Positions 41,589-50,155 of a stretch of 64,000 bases of DNA are shown in pieces (the stretch's first letter is position 1; each line of letters opens with the position of its first letter). The position numbers were made by a program, and so were the translations under genes. This DNA comes from Amycolatopsis regifaucium. GTDB taxonomy: Bacteria; Actinomycetota; Actinomycetes; Mycobacteriales; Pseudonocardiaceae. The notes under the pieces are model-generated. The model was given only the letters and a program-made list of their open reading frames with translations. It made no database searches and was not told where the DNA came from. The DNA lies in NCBI RefSeq assembly GCF_001613935.1, contig NZ_LQCI01000024.1, positions 32,986-96,985 on the forward strand, read 5' to 3'.

Positions 41589-41700
41589 ACGGCACTGCGG
41601 CTCAAAGGAGCCTTCAGGACACGCCACGTTCGCCTTGAACCCGAATCGCCACTCATGGCCGCTTGAAGATCCGGTACGGTCGCGCCCAGGCCGACCTTCA

Positions 41701-41714
41701 GAGGACTAAACGCG
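41701..41714. repeat. Half-arm of family B palindrome at the GntR gene end
   Basis: GAGGACTAAACGCG is identical to the right-arm end of the 10134-10215 palindrome. It supplies the TAG stop of the minus-strand GntR gene, just as the full palindrome supplies the ALDH stop at 10207. Confidence 0.6.
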
Positions 41715-42353
41715 GTCCCAGAATCCTTGCGCTTCCAGCAGGGCGACGGCCCGCTCGGCGCCGTCGGCGAAGTGCCTCTCCACCGCCGTCCGCGCACGAT
41801 CGCCGGAGCGCGCCAGCAACGCATCTACGATCCGACGGTGATCTTCCCGCGCCTTCGCGGGCCAGTCCTCGTGAGCTTCGTAGAACCCGTGCGAGACCGT
41901 CTTCCCGAGGATGCCGAGGATCGAAATGAGCCTGCGCGAAGCCGAACCGTGATTGATCCGCCGATGGAACTCGAAGTTGAGCCGCTCCTGCTCGATGGGA
42001 TCGACGCACGATTCCGCACGGTCGGCGAGGTCGACCAGCGCCTGAAGACTCTCCGACGACAGACTCTTCGCGGCACGCTCGGCCGCCAGGCCGGACACCA
42101 ACCCGAAGACACGGTACTGGTCCCGGATGTCGTCCCGGGTCAGCTCGGCGACGTACGCGCCCCGCCGGGCGATGTGCTCGACGACGCCCTCGTGGTCGAG
42201 CGTGATCAGCGCTTCGCGCACGGGCAGCTTGCTGATCCCGAGCTCCTCCGCGACAGCTTCCTGGTCGATTTTGGTGCCAGGTCGCAGCTCCCCCGCGAAG
42301 ATCCGCCGCCTGATCTCCTGGGCGGCGAGCGCCTTCAGATTGCCTCGGCTCAC
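41706..42353 (-). CDS. GntR-family transcriptional regulator with FCD domain (second)
   Basis: The 215-residue winged-helix regulator has IRRRIFAGELRPGTKIDQEA and ISKLPVREALITLDHEGVVE in the DNA-binding part and an FCD ligand domain (NFEFHRRINHGSASRRLISI). It is only moderately like the GntR protein at 40338. It is divergent from the eleven-gene acyl-CoA operon with the perfect palindrome 42399-42410 between them, the classic layout for a local repressor. The stop codon comes from a family B repeat arm, so the last residues (WDRV) may not be ancestral. Confidence 0.92.
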   Translation of the reverse strand: MSRGNLKALAAQEIRRRIFAGELRPGTKIDQEAVAEELGISKLPVREALITLDHEGVVEHIARRGAYVAELTRDDIRDQYRVFGLVSGLAAERAAKSLSSESLQALVDLADRAESCVDPIEQERLNFEFHRRINHGSASRRLISILGILGKTVSHGFYEAHEDWPAKAREDHRRIVDALLARSGDRARTAVERHFADGAERAVALLEAQGFWDRV

Positions 42354-42398
42354 CGGAAGACGTTAACCCGCGAACTGTGATCCACACCAGAACTTGAT

Positions 42399-42410
42399 AA
42401 AATATATTTT
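42399..42410. promoter_or_regulatory. AT-rich palindrome AAAATATATTTT
   Basis: A perfect 12-base A/T palindrome between the divergent GntR regulator and the eleven-gene catabolic operon, 35 bases before ATG 42445. It is a likely operator and/or -10 element for the operon. Confidence 0.6.
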
Positions 42411-42444
42411 GTGCTCGTCGCCGGGATGATGCATAGTGTGGAGC

Positions 42445-43602
42445 ATGTCAGCCGTGACCCCCGAGGACTTCAAGCCGATCCTGACCCTCGTTCGCGACTT
42501 CGTCCGCGCGAAGGTCGTGCCGCGCGAGCGGGAGATCATGGACACCGACGCGATCCCGGACGATCTGCGCGAGCAGGTGGCCGAGATGGGCCTGTTCGGT
42601 TACGCGATCCCCGAGGAGTGGGGCGGCCTCGGCCTCGACCTGACCCAGGACGTCGAACTCGCCATGGAGTTCGGCTACACAGCGCTGGCCCTGCGGTCGA
42701 TGTTCGGCACCAACAACGGCATCGCCGGGCAGGTGCTGGTGAACTTCGGCACCGAGGAGCAGAAGGCCGAGTGGCTGGAGCGCATCGCCTCGGGCGAGGT
42801 CGTGGCCTCGTTCGCACTGACCGAACCGGGCGCCGGATCGAACCCTGCCGGCCTGCGCACCAAAGCGGTCCGCGACGGTGACGACTGGGTGATCGACGGC
42901 GAGAAATGCTTCATCACCAACGCACCCATCGCCGGATTGTTCGTGGTGTTCGCCCGCACCCGTCCCGCCGACGCGTCCGGGACGGGGATCGCCGTCTTCC
43001 TGGTCCCGGCGGACACCCCCGGCGTCGAAGTCGCCGCCAAGGACAAGAAGATGGGCCAGGAAGGCGCCTGGACCGCGAACGTCTCGTTCACCGGCGTCCG
43101 GGTACCGGGTTCAAGCCTGGTCGGGGGCGACGAAGACACCGGTTACCGCGCCGCGATGACGTCGCTGGCCCGCGGTCGCGTCCACATCGCCGCGCTGGCG
43201 GTCGGTACCGCCCAGCGCGCGTTGGACGAATCGGTCACCCAGGCCACGACGGCCACCCAGGGTGGCACACCGATCGGTGACTTCCAGCTGGTGCAGGCGA
43301 TGCTCGCTGACCAGCAGACCGGGGTGCTGGCCGGGCGGGCGCTGGTGCGCGAAACGGCGAAGCGGTACGTGTCCGGCGAGGACCGGCGGATCGGGCCGTC
43401 CGCGGCGAAGCTGTACTGCACTGAGATGGCGGGCAAGGTCGCCGATCTCGCCGTGCAGATCCACGGTGGCAGTGGCTACATGCGCGAGCTCCCGGTCGAG
43501 CGGATCTACCGCGATGTGCGGCTTCTGCGGCTTTACGAGGGCACCAGCGAGATCCAGCGGCTGATCATCGGCGGCGGTCTGGTGCGCGGAGCCCGGCGAT
43601 GA
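42445..43602 (+). CDS. Acyl-CoA dehydrogenase
   Basis: The 385-residue ACAD heads the eleven-gene operon. It has VASFALTEPGAGSNPAGLRT, FITNAPIAGLFVVFARTRPA, and the C-terminal catalytic motif LRLYEGTSEIQRLIIGGG with the expected catalytic Glu near residue 365, as in short/medium-chain enzymes. It oxidises an acyl-CoA to the 2-enoyl-CoA using FAD and electron transfer flavoprotein. ATG 42445 was preferred over GTG 42436. Its stop overlaps the next gene by four bases. Confidence 0.94.
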   Translation: MSAVTPEDFKPILTLVRDFVRAKVVPREREIMDTDAIPDDLREQVAEMGLFGYAIPEEWGGLGLDLTQDVELAMEFGYTALALRSMFGTNNGIAGQVLVNFGTEEQKAEWLERIASGEVVASFALTEPGAGSNPAGLRTKAVRDGDDWVIDGEKCFITNAPIAGLFVVFARTRPADASGTGIAVFLVPADTPGVEVAAKDKKMGQEGAWTANVSFTGVRVPGSSLVGGDEDTGYRAAMTSLARGRVHIAALAVGTAQRALDESVTQATTATQGGTPIGDFQLVQAMLADQQTGVLAGRALVRETAKRYVSGEDRRIGPSAAKLYCTEMAGKVADLAVQIHGGSGYMRELPVERIYRDVRLLRLYEGTSEIQRLIIGGGLVRGARR

Positions 43603-44435
43603 CCACGCGGGCCGAACGCCTGGTGAACCGGGTGCGGGACGCGGCCACGCTGCTGTTCGTTCCCGGCGATCGTCCGGAGCGCTTCGCCAAGGCGGAGCGC
43701 GCCGAAGCCGATCTCGTCGTGCTGGATCTCGAAGACGCCGTCGCGCCCGAGCGCAAGGTCTACGCGCGTGAGCAGGTCGTCGCCTGGCTGGGCGAACACG
43801 CGCACTGCGCGGTGCGGGTCAACGCGGCGGGCACCCCTTGGCACGACGAAGACCTCGCCGCGCTGGCCAGGTTCCGGTGCGTGGTCATGGTGCCCAAAGC
43901 CGATCCGGTCAGCGCCCGCACCGCCGCGGGCGAGTTGGGCGTATTGCCTGTCCTGATCGCCTTGATAGAAACCGCCCGAGGCGTACTCGACGCGCGGGAG
44001 ATCGCGTCCGTGCCGAACGTGCACCGGCTGGCACTGGGCACGTTCGACCTGGCGGCGGAACTGGGAGTCGATCCCGCGGACATCGACGCGCTCGCGCCCG
44101 CACGAGGAGCGCTCGTTCTCGCGTCGGCGGCGAGTGGTCTCCCCGGTCCAGTGGACGGCGTGACCGGCGACTTGCGGAACAGCGAGCGCCTTGCCCATGA
44201 CGTCCGCTACGCACGCCAGCTGGGGTTCACGGGGAAGTTGTGCGTGCATCCGCTGCAGGTTTCGGTCGCCGCGGCGGCGCTTCGCCCGTCTCGGGAAGAA
44301 ATCCGCTGGGCTCACTCGGTGGTCACCACGGCCGGGGACGGCGCGGTCGCGGTGGAGGGGCAGTTGGTCGACAAGCCGGTGCTGGATCGCGCGCGGCGCG
44401 TCCTCCGGCAGGAAAGGGAAGGGTTGCGGCGATGA
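43599..44435 (+). CDS. CitE/HpcH-type acyl-CoA lyase (second)
   Basis: The 278-residue protein carries TLLFVPGDRPERFAKAERAE, LVVLDLEDAVAPERK (metal/acid cluster), VPKADPVSA, LIALIETARGVLDA with the second metal-binding Glu, and GFTGKLCVHPLQV near the C-terminus. These are the hallmarks of malyl-/citramalyl-CoA lyases. It overlaps the genes on both sides by four bases, which places it between two acyl-CoA dehydrogenases. It would cleave a 3-hydroxyacyl-CoA made by one of the hydratases in the operon. Confidence 0.92.
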   Translation: MTTRAERLVNRVRDAATLLFVPGDRPERFAKAERAEADLVVLDLEDAVAPERKVYAREQVVAWLGEHAHCAVRVNAAGTPWHDEDLAALARFRCVVMVPKADPVSARTAAGELGVLPVLIALIETARGVLDAREIASVPNVHRLALGTFDLAAELGVDPADIDALAPARGALVLASAASGLPGPVDGVTGDLRNSERLAHDVRYARQLGFTGKLCVHPLQVSVAAAALRPSREEIRWAHSVVTTAGDGAVAVEGQLVDKPVLDRARRVLRQEREGLRR

Positions 44436-45580
44436 CGCTGTCCGACGACGAAAAGCAGATGGTGGCCCTGGTGGCGGAGTTCGTCGACGAGCGGGTCCGC
44501 CCGCGCGTCCGCGAGTTCGAAGAGGACGACGTCTACCCGGCCGAGTTCATCGACGAGATGAAGAAGCTCGGCTTCTTCGGGCTGCTGGCTCCCGCCGAAT
44601 ACGGCGGTGTCGACGTCAGTACGGCGTGCTTCGCGCGAGTCACCGAAGAACTCGCCCGAGGCTGGATGAGCCTGGCCGGTGCGATCGGCGGCCATTCCGT
44701 CATCACCTACCTGATCAAGACCTTCGGCACACCCGAACAGCGTGAGAAGTACCTGCCCGCGATGGCCGAGGGCACGATCCGCGCCACCATGGCGCTCACC
44801 GAACCCGCCGGGGGCAGTGATCTGCAGGCGATGCGGACCCACGCCGCCCCCGACGGCGACGGGTACTCGATCACCGGCTCGAAGACCTGGATCTCCAACG
44901 CCGCCCACTCGGGGCTCATCGGGCTGCTGTGCCTCACCGACCGCGACGCCTCCCCCAGCCATCGCGGGATGAGCGTCCTCCTCGTCGAACCCGGCGACGG
45001 GCTGACGATCTCGAAGAAGCTGCCGAAGCTCGGCTATCGCGGTGTCGAGGCCTGCGAGATCGTCTTCGACGGCCGCCGGGTCGGCGCGGACGCCGTGCTC
45101 GGCGGGACGCCGAACCAGGGCTGGGCGCAGATGATGCGCGGCCTGGAGGTCGGCCGGATCCAGGTCGCCTCCCGCGCGCTCGGCGTCGGGCAGGCCGCGT
45201 TGAACGACGCCGTCCGGTACGCGCAGGAGCGGGAATCGTTCGGCAAGCCGATCTGGAAACACCAGTCGGTCGGAAATCTGCTCGCCGACATGGCCACCAA
45301 GATGCGTGCCGCGCGCCTGCTCACCCTCGACGCCGCCGAGAAACTCGACGCGGGCGAACGCGCCGACATGGAAGCCGGAATGGCCAAGCTCTTCGCGTCG
45401 GAGTCCGCGATGCAGGTCGCCCTCGACGCCATCCGCGTGCACGGCGGCTACGGCTACTCCAAGGAATACGACGTCGAACGCTACTTCCGTGACGCGCCGC
45501 TGATGATCGTCGGTGAGGGCACCAACGAGATCCAGCGCAACGTCATCGCCGCCCAGCTCATCGCCCGCCACAAGATCTGA
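44432..45580 (+). CDS. Acyl-CoA dehydrogenase (second in operon)
   Basis: This is a 382-residue ACAD with MALTEPAGGSDLQAMRTHAA, KTWISNAAHSGLIGLLCLTD, ERESFGKPIWKHQSVGNLLA and the C-terminal GEGTNEIQRNVIA; the likely catalytic Glu is at 362. It differs from the first ACAD and probably acts at a different step, for instance after chain shortening. ATG 44432 overlaps the lyase stop. The SDR gene follows 12 bases later. Confidence 0.93.
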   Translation: MTLSDDEKQMVALVAEFVDERVRPRVREFEEDDVYPAEFIDEMKKLGFFGLLAPAEYGGVDVSTACFARVTEELARGWMSLAGAIGGHSVITYLIKTFGTPEQREKYLPAMAEGTIRATMALTEPAGGSDLQAMRTHAAPDGDGYSITGSKTWISNAAHSGLIGLLCLTDRDASPSHRGMSVLLVEPGDGLTISKKLPKLGYRGVEACEIVFDGRRVGADAVLGGTPNQGWAQMMRGLEVGRIQVASRALGVGQAALNDAVRYAQERESFGKPIWKHQSVGNLLADMATKMRAARLLTLDAAEKLDAGERADMEAGMAKLFASESAMQVALDAIRVHGGYGYSKEYDVERYFRDAPLMIVGEGTNEIQRNVIAAQLIARHKI

Positions 45581-45592
45581 GGAACCCACACC

Positions 45593-46312
45593 ATGTCTTT
45601 GCTGACCGATCGGACCGCGGTCGTCACCGGCGGCGCCCAAGGCATCGGGTACGCCATCGCCGAACTGTTCGCCGCCGAAGGCGCCCGCGTGGTGCTCGGC
45701 GACCTCGACGGCGACGCGGCCGCACGCTCCGCCGAGAAACTGGGCGGCGTCGGTGTCCGCTGCGACGTCACGAAGGCGTCCGATGTGGACGCACTGCTGG
45801 CAGCTGCCCCCGCGCCGGTGGACATCCTGGTCAACAACGCCGGGATCACCCGCGACGCGACTCTCCGGAAGATGACCGAAGACCAGTTCGACCAGGTGAT
45901 CAACGTGCACCTCAAGGGCAGCTGGAACGGCGTCCGCAAGGCCGCGGCGATCATGCGCGAACGCGGCCGCGGCTCGATCGTGAACATCTCCTCGCTTTCG
46001 GGCAAGGTCGGCATGGTCGGCCAGACCAACTATTCCGCGGCCAAGGCAGGCATCGTCGGACTGACCAAGGCCGCGGCCAAGGAACTCGCCCATCACGGTG
46101 TCCGGGTGAACGCGATCCAGCCCGGGCTGATCCGCACCGCGATGACCGAAGCGATGCCCGCCAAGGTGTGGGACCAGAAGATGGCCGAGATCCCGATGGG
46201 CCGGGCCGGTGAGGTCGGCGAAGTCGCCTCCGTCGCCCTCTTCCTGGCCTCGGACCTCTCGTCCTACATGACCGGCACGGTGCTGGAAGTGACCGGCGGA
46301 AGGTTCATGTGA
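45593..46312 (+). CDS. Short-chain dehydrogenase, FabG/hydroxyacyl-CoA dehydrogenase-like
   Basis: The 239-residue SDR has TGGAQGIG (residues 12-19), an Asp after strand 2 (LGDLDG), NNAG (81-84), catalytic Ser near 133-134, Tyr147, Lys151 and the C-terminal SSYMTGTVLEVTGGRFM typical of FabG-like enzymes. In a beta-oxidation operon it most likely oxidises a 3-hydroxyacyl-CoA to the 3-oxoacyl-CoA. GAGG precedes the ATG. Confidence 0.94.
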   Translation: MSLLTDRTAVVTGGAQGIGYAIAELFAAEGARVVLGDLDGDAAARSAEKLGGVGVRCDVTKASDVDALLAAAPAPVDILVNNAGITRDATLRKMTEDQFDQVINVHLKGSWNGVRKAAAIMRERGRGSIVNISSLSGKVGMVGQTNYSAAKAGIVGLTKAAAKELAHHGVRVNAIQPGLIRTAMTEAMPAKVWDQKMAEIPMGRAGEVGEVASVALFLASDLSSYMTGTVLEVTGGRFM

Positions 46313-47166
46313 TGGAGCAGTGGGCTCCACACACCGTCACCACCCGGGAGCTGGTCGATCCGGCGCCGGTCGCGGCGCTGGCCGCTCTGTTCGACGACGG
46401 GCTGCCCGCCCTGCTGACCGGCGACGACCTGCCGCCGCTGTGGCACTGGGTCGCGCTCCCCCGTTGGCCGGTCTCGTCGGAGCTGGGTGACGACGGGCAT
46501 CCGGCTCGCGGCACGTTCCTGCCGCCGGTGGACCTGCCCCGCCGGATGTTCGCGGGCGGCGAAGTGAGGTTCCACGCCCCGCTGAAGGTCGGCGACACCG
46601 TGGTCCGCGAATCCACTGTGGACTCGGTGACGGAGAAATCCGGCCGATCCGGTCGTCTGGTGATCGTCGTCGTGCGCACGCGTCTGTCCACAGAGGATGG
46701 ACCGTTGTGCCTGGAAGAGCGCCAGGACCTGATCTACCGCGACCGAGGCACGCCCGCCGAGCCGAAACCGGCCGACTTCGACCCCGTCGGCGCGCCGGTC
46801 CGCCGCGCCGAGGGGGGCACGTGGGACTTCGCCACCGATCCGACCCTGCTGATGCGGTTCTCCGCGGCCACCGCGAACCCCCACCGCATCCACTACGACT
46901 GGCCCTACGCCACCCGCGCCGAGGGCTACCCCGGTCTGGTCGTGCACGGCCCGCTGATGTCCCTCGCGCTCGCCGAGGTCCTGCGGCTGGACCGGCCCGG
47001 CGCCCGGGTGAAGCGCTTGAGTCATCGCAACAAAGCACCGCTGTTCTGCGGCGAGCCCGCGCTCCTGCGCGCGGACGGCTCCGTGCTGGAGCTGGTCGGG
47101 CCCGGTGGAACGCCACGGACCAGCCTGGAAGTCGAACTGTACGAGGAAGGCACTCCCCATGCGTGA
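46312..47166 (+). CDS. FAS1-like/MaoC dehydratase, mesaconyl-C4-CoA hydratase-like
   Basis: The 284-residue double hot-dog protein has an N-terminal FAS1-like domain (LPPVDLPRRMFAGGEVRFHA, then LEERQDLIYRD) and a C-terminal hot-dog with the hydratase patch ATANPHRIHYDWPYA and YPGLVVHGPLMSLAL. This combination is known in mesaconyl-C4-CoA hydratases of the 3-hydroxypropionate bi-cycle and in related HTD2-like dehydratases. It would hydrate an enoyl-CoA or dehydrate a 3-hydroxyacyl-CoA. Start ATG 46312 shares one base with the SDR stop. A CitE-type lyase lies in the same operon. Confidence 0.85.
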   Translation: MEQWAPHTVTTRELVDPAPVAALAALFDDGLPALLTGDDLPPLWHWVALPRWPVSSELGDDGHPARGTFLPPVDLPRRMFAGGEVRFHAPLKVGDTVVRESTVDSVTEKSGRSGRLVIVVVRTRLSTEDGPLCLEERQDLIYRDRGTPAEPKPADFDPVGAPVRRAEGGTWDFATDPTLLMRFSAATANPHRIHYDWPYATRAEGYPGLVVHGPLMSLALAEVLRLDRPGARVKRLSHRNKAPLFCGEPALLRADGSVLELVGPGGTPRTSLEVELYEEGTPHA

Positions 47167-48373
47167 CGCCGTCATCTGCGAACCCGTCCGGACCCCGATC
47201 GGCCGCTTCGGCGGCTCGCTCAAGAGCGTCCCTGCCGCCGACCTCGCCACCATCGCGCTCACCGGACTGCTCGAGCGCACCGGGATCGACCCCGAAGCCA
47301 TCGACGACGTCATCCTCGGCCACTGCTACCCCAGTGCGGAGGCGCCCGCGATCGGCCGCGTCGCCGCCCTCGACGCCGGTCTGCCGGTGACCGTGCCCGG
47401 AATGCAGGTCGACCGGCGGTGCGGCTCCGGGCTGCAATCCGTGGTCCAGGCCGCCCTCCAGGTGCAGGCCGGGGTCAGCGACGTGATCGTCGCGGGTGGC
47501 GCGGAGAGCATGAGCAACGTGATCTTCTACGCCACCGACCTGCGCTGGGGTGCCAAGGGCGGCGGGGTGATGCTGCATGACGCGCTCAACCGCGGCCGCG
47601 CCACACCCGGCGGCAAGCACTACCCCGTCGCGGGAGGAATGCTGGAGACCGCCGAGAATCTCCGGCGCGACTACGGGATCACCCGCGAAGAGCAGGACCG
47701 GCTCGCCTTCACCTCGCACCAGCGCGCGGTCGCCGCGCAGAAGTCCGGGGTGTTCGCCGAGGAGATCGTCCCGGTCCCGGTCGAGACAAAGAAGGGCACC
47801 GTCGTCGTCGACACCGACGAACACCCGCGCGCCGACACCACCCCCGAGACCCTCGCCAAGCTGCGCCCCGTTCTGGGTGAACAAGACCCCGAAGCGACGG
47901 TGACCGCCGGCAACGCCAGCGGCCAGAACGACGCGGCGGCCGTCTGCGTCGTCACCCACCCCGAGCGCGCCGCCGAACTCGGTCTGCGCCCGCTGGTGCG
48001 GCTCGTCTCCTACGGCGTCGCCGGGGTCGCCCCGAAGATCATGGGCATCGGCCCCGTCCCCGCCACCGCGGCGGCACTCGCCAAAGCGGGGCTGAAGTTC
48101 GCCGACCTCGACCTCATCGAACTCAACGAGGCGTTCGCCGCCCAAGTCCTCGCCTGCACGCGCGAATGGGGCTTCGGCGAGTCCGACTTCGAACGGCTGA
48201 ACGTGCACGGCTCCGGTATCTCGCTGGGTCACCCCGTCGGGGCGACGGGTACTCGGATCCTCGCCACGCTGGCGCGTGAACTCCACCGCCGGGACGCGCG
48301 CTACGCGCTGGAGACCATGTGCATCGGCGGCGGTCAGGGGCTGGCCGCGGTGTTCGAGAAGGTGACCTCGTGA
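47159..48373 (+). CDS. Thiolase (acetyl-CoA acyltransferase)
   Basis: The 404-residue thiolase keeps the acyl-accepting Cys in MQVDRRCGSGLQSV, His in NVHGSGISLGHPVGATG with the preceding NEAFAAQ motif, and the second catalytic Cys in METMCIGGGQGLA-type context. It splits a 3-oxoacyl-CoA to acetyl-CoA (or propionyl-CoA) and a shortened acyl-CoA. ATG 47159 overlaps the upstream stop by eight bases, and the stop overlaps the next start. Confidence 0.95.
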   Translation: MRDAVICEPVRTPIGRFGGSLKSVPAADLATIALTGLLERTGIDPEAIDDVILGHCYPSAEAPAIGRVAALDAGLPVTVPGMQVDRRCGSGLQSVVQAALQVQAGVSDVIVAGGAESMSNVIFYATDLRWGAKGGGVMLHDALNRGRATPGGKHYPVAGGMLETAENLRRDYGITREEQDRLAFTSHQRAVAAQKSGVFAEEIVPVPVETKKGTVVVDTDEHPRADTTPETLAKLRPVLGEQDPEATVTAGNASGQNDAAAVCVVTHPERAAELGLRPLVRLVSYGVAGVAPKIMGIGPVPATAAALAKAGLKFADLDLIELNEAFAAQVLACTREWGFGESDFERLNVHGSGISLGHPVGATGTRILATLARELHRRDARYALETMCIGGGQGLAAVFEKVTS

Positions 48374-48822
48374 CGCGGGTTTTCGCCTCGGCGGACGACG
48401 TGCGGGCCGTACTCGGCGAAGAGTTCGGCCCGACCGGCTGGCTCACCGTCGACCAGGCGCGGATCGACGCGTTCGCCGAAGCCACCGGCGACCACCAGTG
48501 GATCCACACCGACCCGGAACTCGCCGCGACCGGCCCGTTCGGCACGACGATCGCGCACGGGTTCCTCACTCTGTCGCTCATCCCGCACTTCGCCCGGGAG
48601 CTGTACCGGCTGGACTTCGGCACGGCACGGATCAACTACGGACTCGGCAAGGTCCGCTTTCCCGCGCCGGTCCCCGTCGGCTCCCGGCTGCGTGCGTCCG
48701 CGACCTTCACCGAGCTGAAGCCAGGACCGGCCGGGGTCACGGTGACGACCCGGTATGTCGTCGAACTCGACGGCGCGGCCAAACCAGCCTGCGTAGCCGA
48801 GACCCTCGTGGTGGTGAGCTGA
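48370..48822 (+). CDS. MaoC-family (R)-specific enoyl-CoA hydratase
   Basis: The 150-residue single hot-dog hydratase has the catalytic stretch ATGDHQWIHTDPELAATGPF with the Asp/His dyad, then IAHGFLTLSL and INYGLGKVRFPAPVPVGSRL. It starts at GTG 48370 within the thiolase stop. It would hydrate a 2-enoyl-CoA. Together with the double hot-dog protein two genes upstream it gives two different hydratases in the operon. Confidence 0.93.
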   Translation: MTRVFASADDVRAVLGEEFGPTGWLTVDQARIDAFAEATGDHQWIHTDPELAATGPFGTTIAHGFLTLSLIPHFARELYRLDFGTARINYGLGKVRFPAPVPVGSRLRASATFTELKPGPAGVTVTTRYVVELDGAAKPACVAETLVVVS

Positions 48823-48823
48823 A

Positions 48824-50155
48824 ATGGCGGCCACCCCGTTCTCCGCACGGCACTGGAGTGCGGTCGAAACCCTCTCCCCCGCCGTTGCCCGCGAGGTACA
48901 GAACGAGCGTCTGCGTGAGCAGATCGCCTATCTCGCCACGCACAGCGCGTTCTATCAGGCGAAGATCGGTGCCGATCTCACGAAGATCCGGACGGTGGAC
49001 GATCTCGCCGGGCTCCCCTTCACCGAGAAGCAGGAACTGCGCGACAGCCTCGCCGCCGCCCCGCCGCTGGGCACACACGTCGCCGCGGAGATGTCCGACG
49101 TCGTGCAGATCCAGGCGTCGTCCGGCACCACGGGCAGCCCGTCCTACGTCGGCCTGACGGCGAGCGACCTCACCACCTGGTGCGAACTCGGCGCGCGAGC
49201 GTTGTACGCCAACGGTTTCCGGCCGGGTGACCTATTGCTGCACGGCTTCGGCATGAGCAAAGGGTTCGTGGGCGGGCTGCCGATCGTGCAGATCCTCCAG
49301 TACATGGGGATCGTCGACATCCCAGTCGGTGCGGAGGCCGGCGCGGAAAGGCTCCTGCGCGTCCAAGCCGATCAGCGCCCCAACGCCTTGATCGGTACGC
49401 CATACTTCCTCGCCCACCTCGCCGAACAGGCACCGAAGATCGTCGGCCGTCCAGCACGGGACCTCGGTGTCCGCGCGATCAGCGTCGGCGGCGAACCCGG
49501 CGGCGGGCTTCCCGCCGTTCGAGAGAAGCTCGAATCGCTGTGGGGTGCGACGTCGCGGGAGATGCTGGGCGGCACGGACATCGCCTGCACGTACTGGGGT
49601 GAATGCGAAGCCGCCGACGGGATGCACTTCCTCTCCCCCGACTTGATGATCGCCGAACTCATCGACCCCGACACCGGCGAACAGATCGCCCCGGTCGAAG
49701 GCGCGCAAGGCGAACTCGTCTACACCGCGTTGCGGCGCCAGGCGTCCCCGTTGCTGCGGTTCCGCACCCGCGATCACGTCGTCGTCACCGGGACCGGTTG
49801 TTCCTGCGGCCGCACCGGCTACAAGATCCGGTGCGTCGGCCGCACCGACGACATGCTGATCGTGCGCGGGATCAACGTCTTCCCTTCGGCGATCAAGCAA
49901 CTCGTCGCCGAACTGACCACCGGCGAGATGCGGATCCGCGCCGACTTCGAGGGACATTCGACGCAGCGTCCGCTTCCGGTCGTCGTGGAGGACACTGGTC
50001 TGACTCCCGAGCAGCAGACCGGACTCCGCGCGACCATCGAGCAACGGATCCGCTCCGCCCTCAACGTCAAGACAGTGGTCGATTTCGTCCCCGAGGGCAG
50101 CTTGAAGCGCCCTGACCACGTCAAGGTCGATCTCGTCGAACGAGTGCCCTCATGA
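48824..50155 (+). CDS. Phenylacetate-CoA ligase-like AMP-forming ligase
   Basis: The 443-residue protein has the PaaK-type layout: SAFYQAKIGADLTKIRTVDD and GLPFTEKQELRDS at the N-terminus, the motif IQASSGTTGSP, LGGTDIACTYWGECEAADGM, FRTRDHVVVTGTGCSCGRTG, then DMLIVRGINVFPS. It is the short ligase type used for arylacetic and related cyclic acids. In this operon it probably activates the starting acid or a ring-derived acid. Its ATG lies one base after the MaoC stop. Confidence 0.92.
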   Translation: MAATPFSARHWSAVETLSPAVAREVQNERLREQIAYLATHSAFYQAKIGADLTKIRTVDDLAGLPFTEKQELRDSLAAAPPLGTHVAAEMSDVVQIQASSGTTGSPSYVGLTASDLTTWCELGARALYANGFRPGDLLLHGFGMSKGFVGGLPIVQILQYMGIVDIPVGAEAGAERLLRVQADQRPNALIGTPYFLAHLAEQAPKIVGRPARDLGVRAISVGGEPGGGLPAVREKLESLWGATSREMLGGTDIACTYWGECEAADGMHFLSPDLMIAELIDPDTGEQIAPVEGAQGELVYTALRRQASPLLRFRTRDHVVVTGTGCSCGRTGYKIRCVGRTDDMLIVRGINVFPSAIKQLVAELTTGEMRIRADFEGHSTQRPLPVVVEDTGLTPEQQTGLRATIEQRIRSALNVKTVVDFVPEGSLKRPDHVKVDLVERVPS

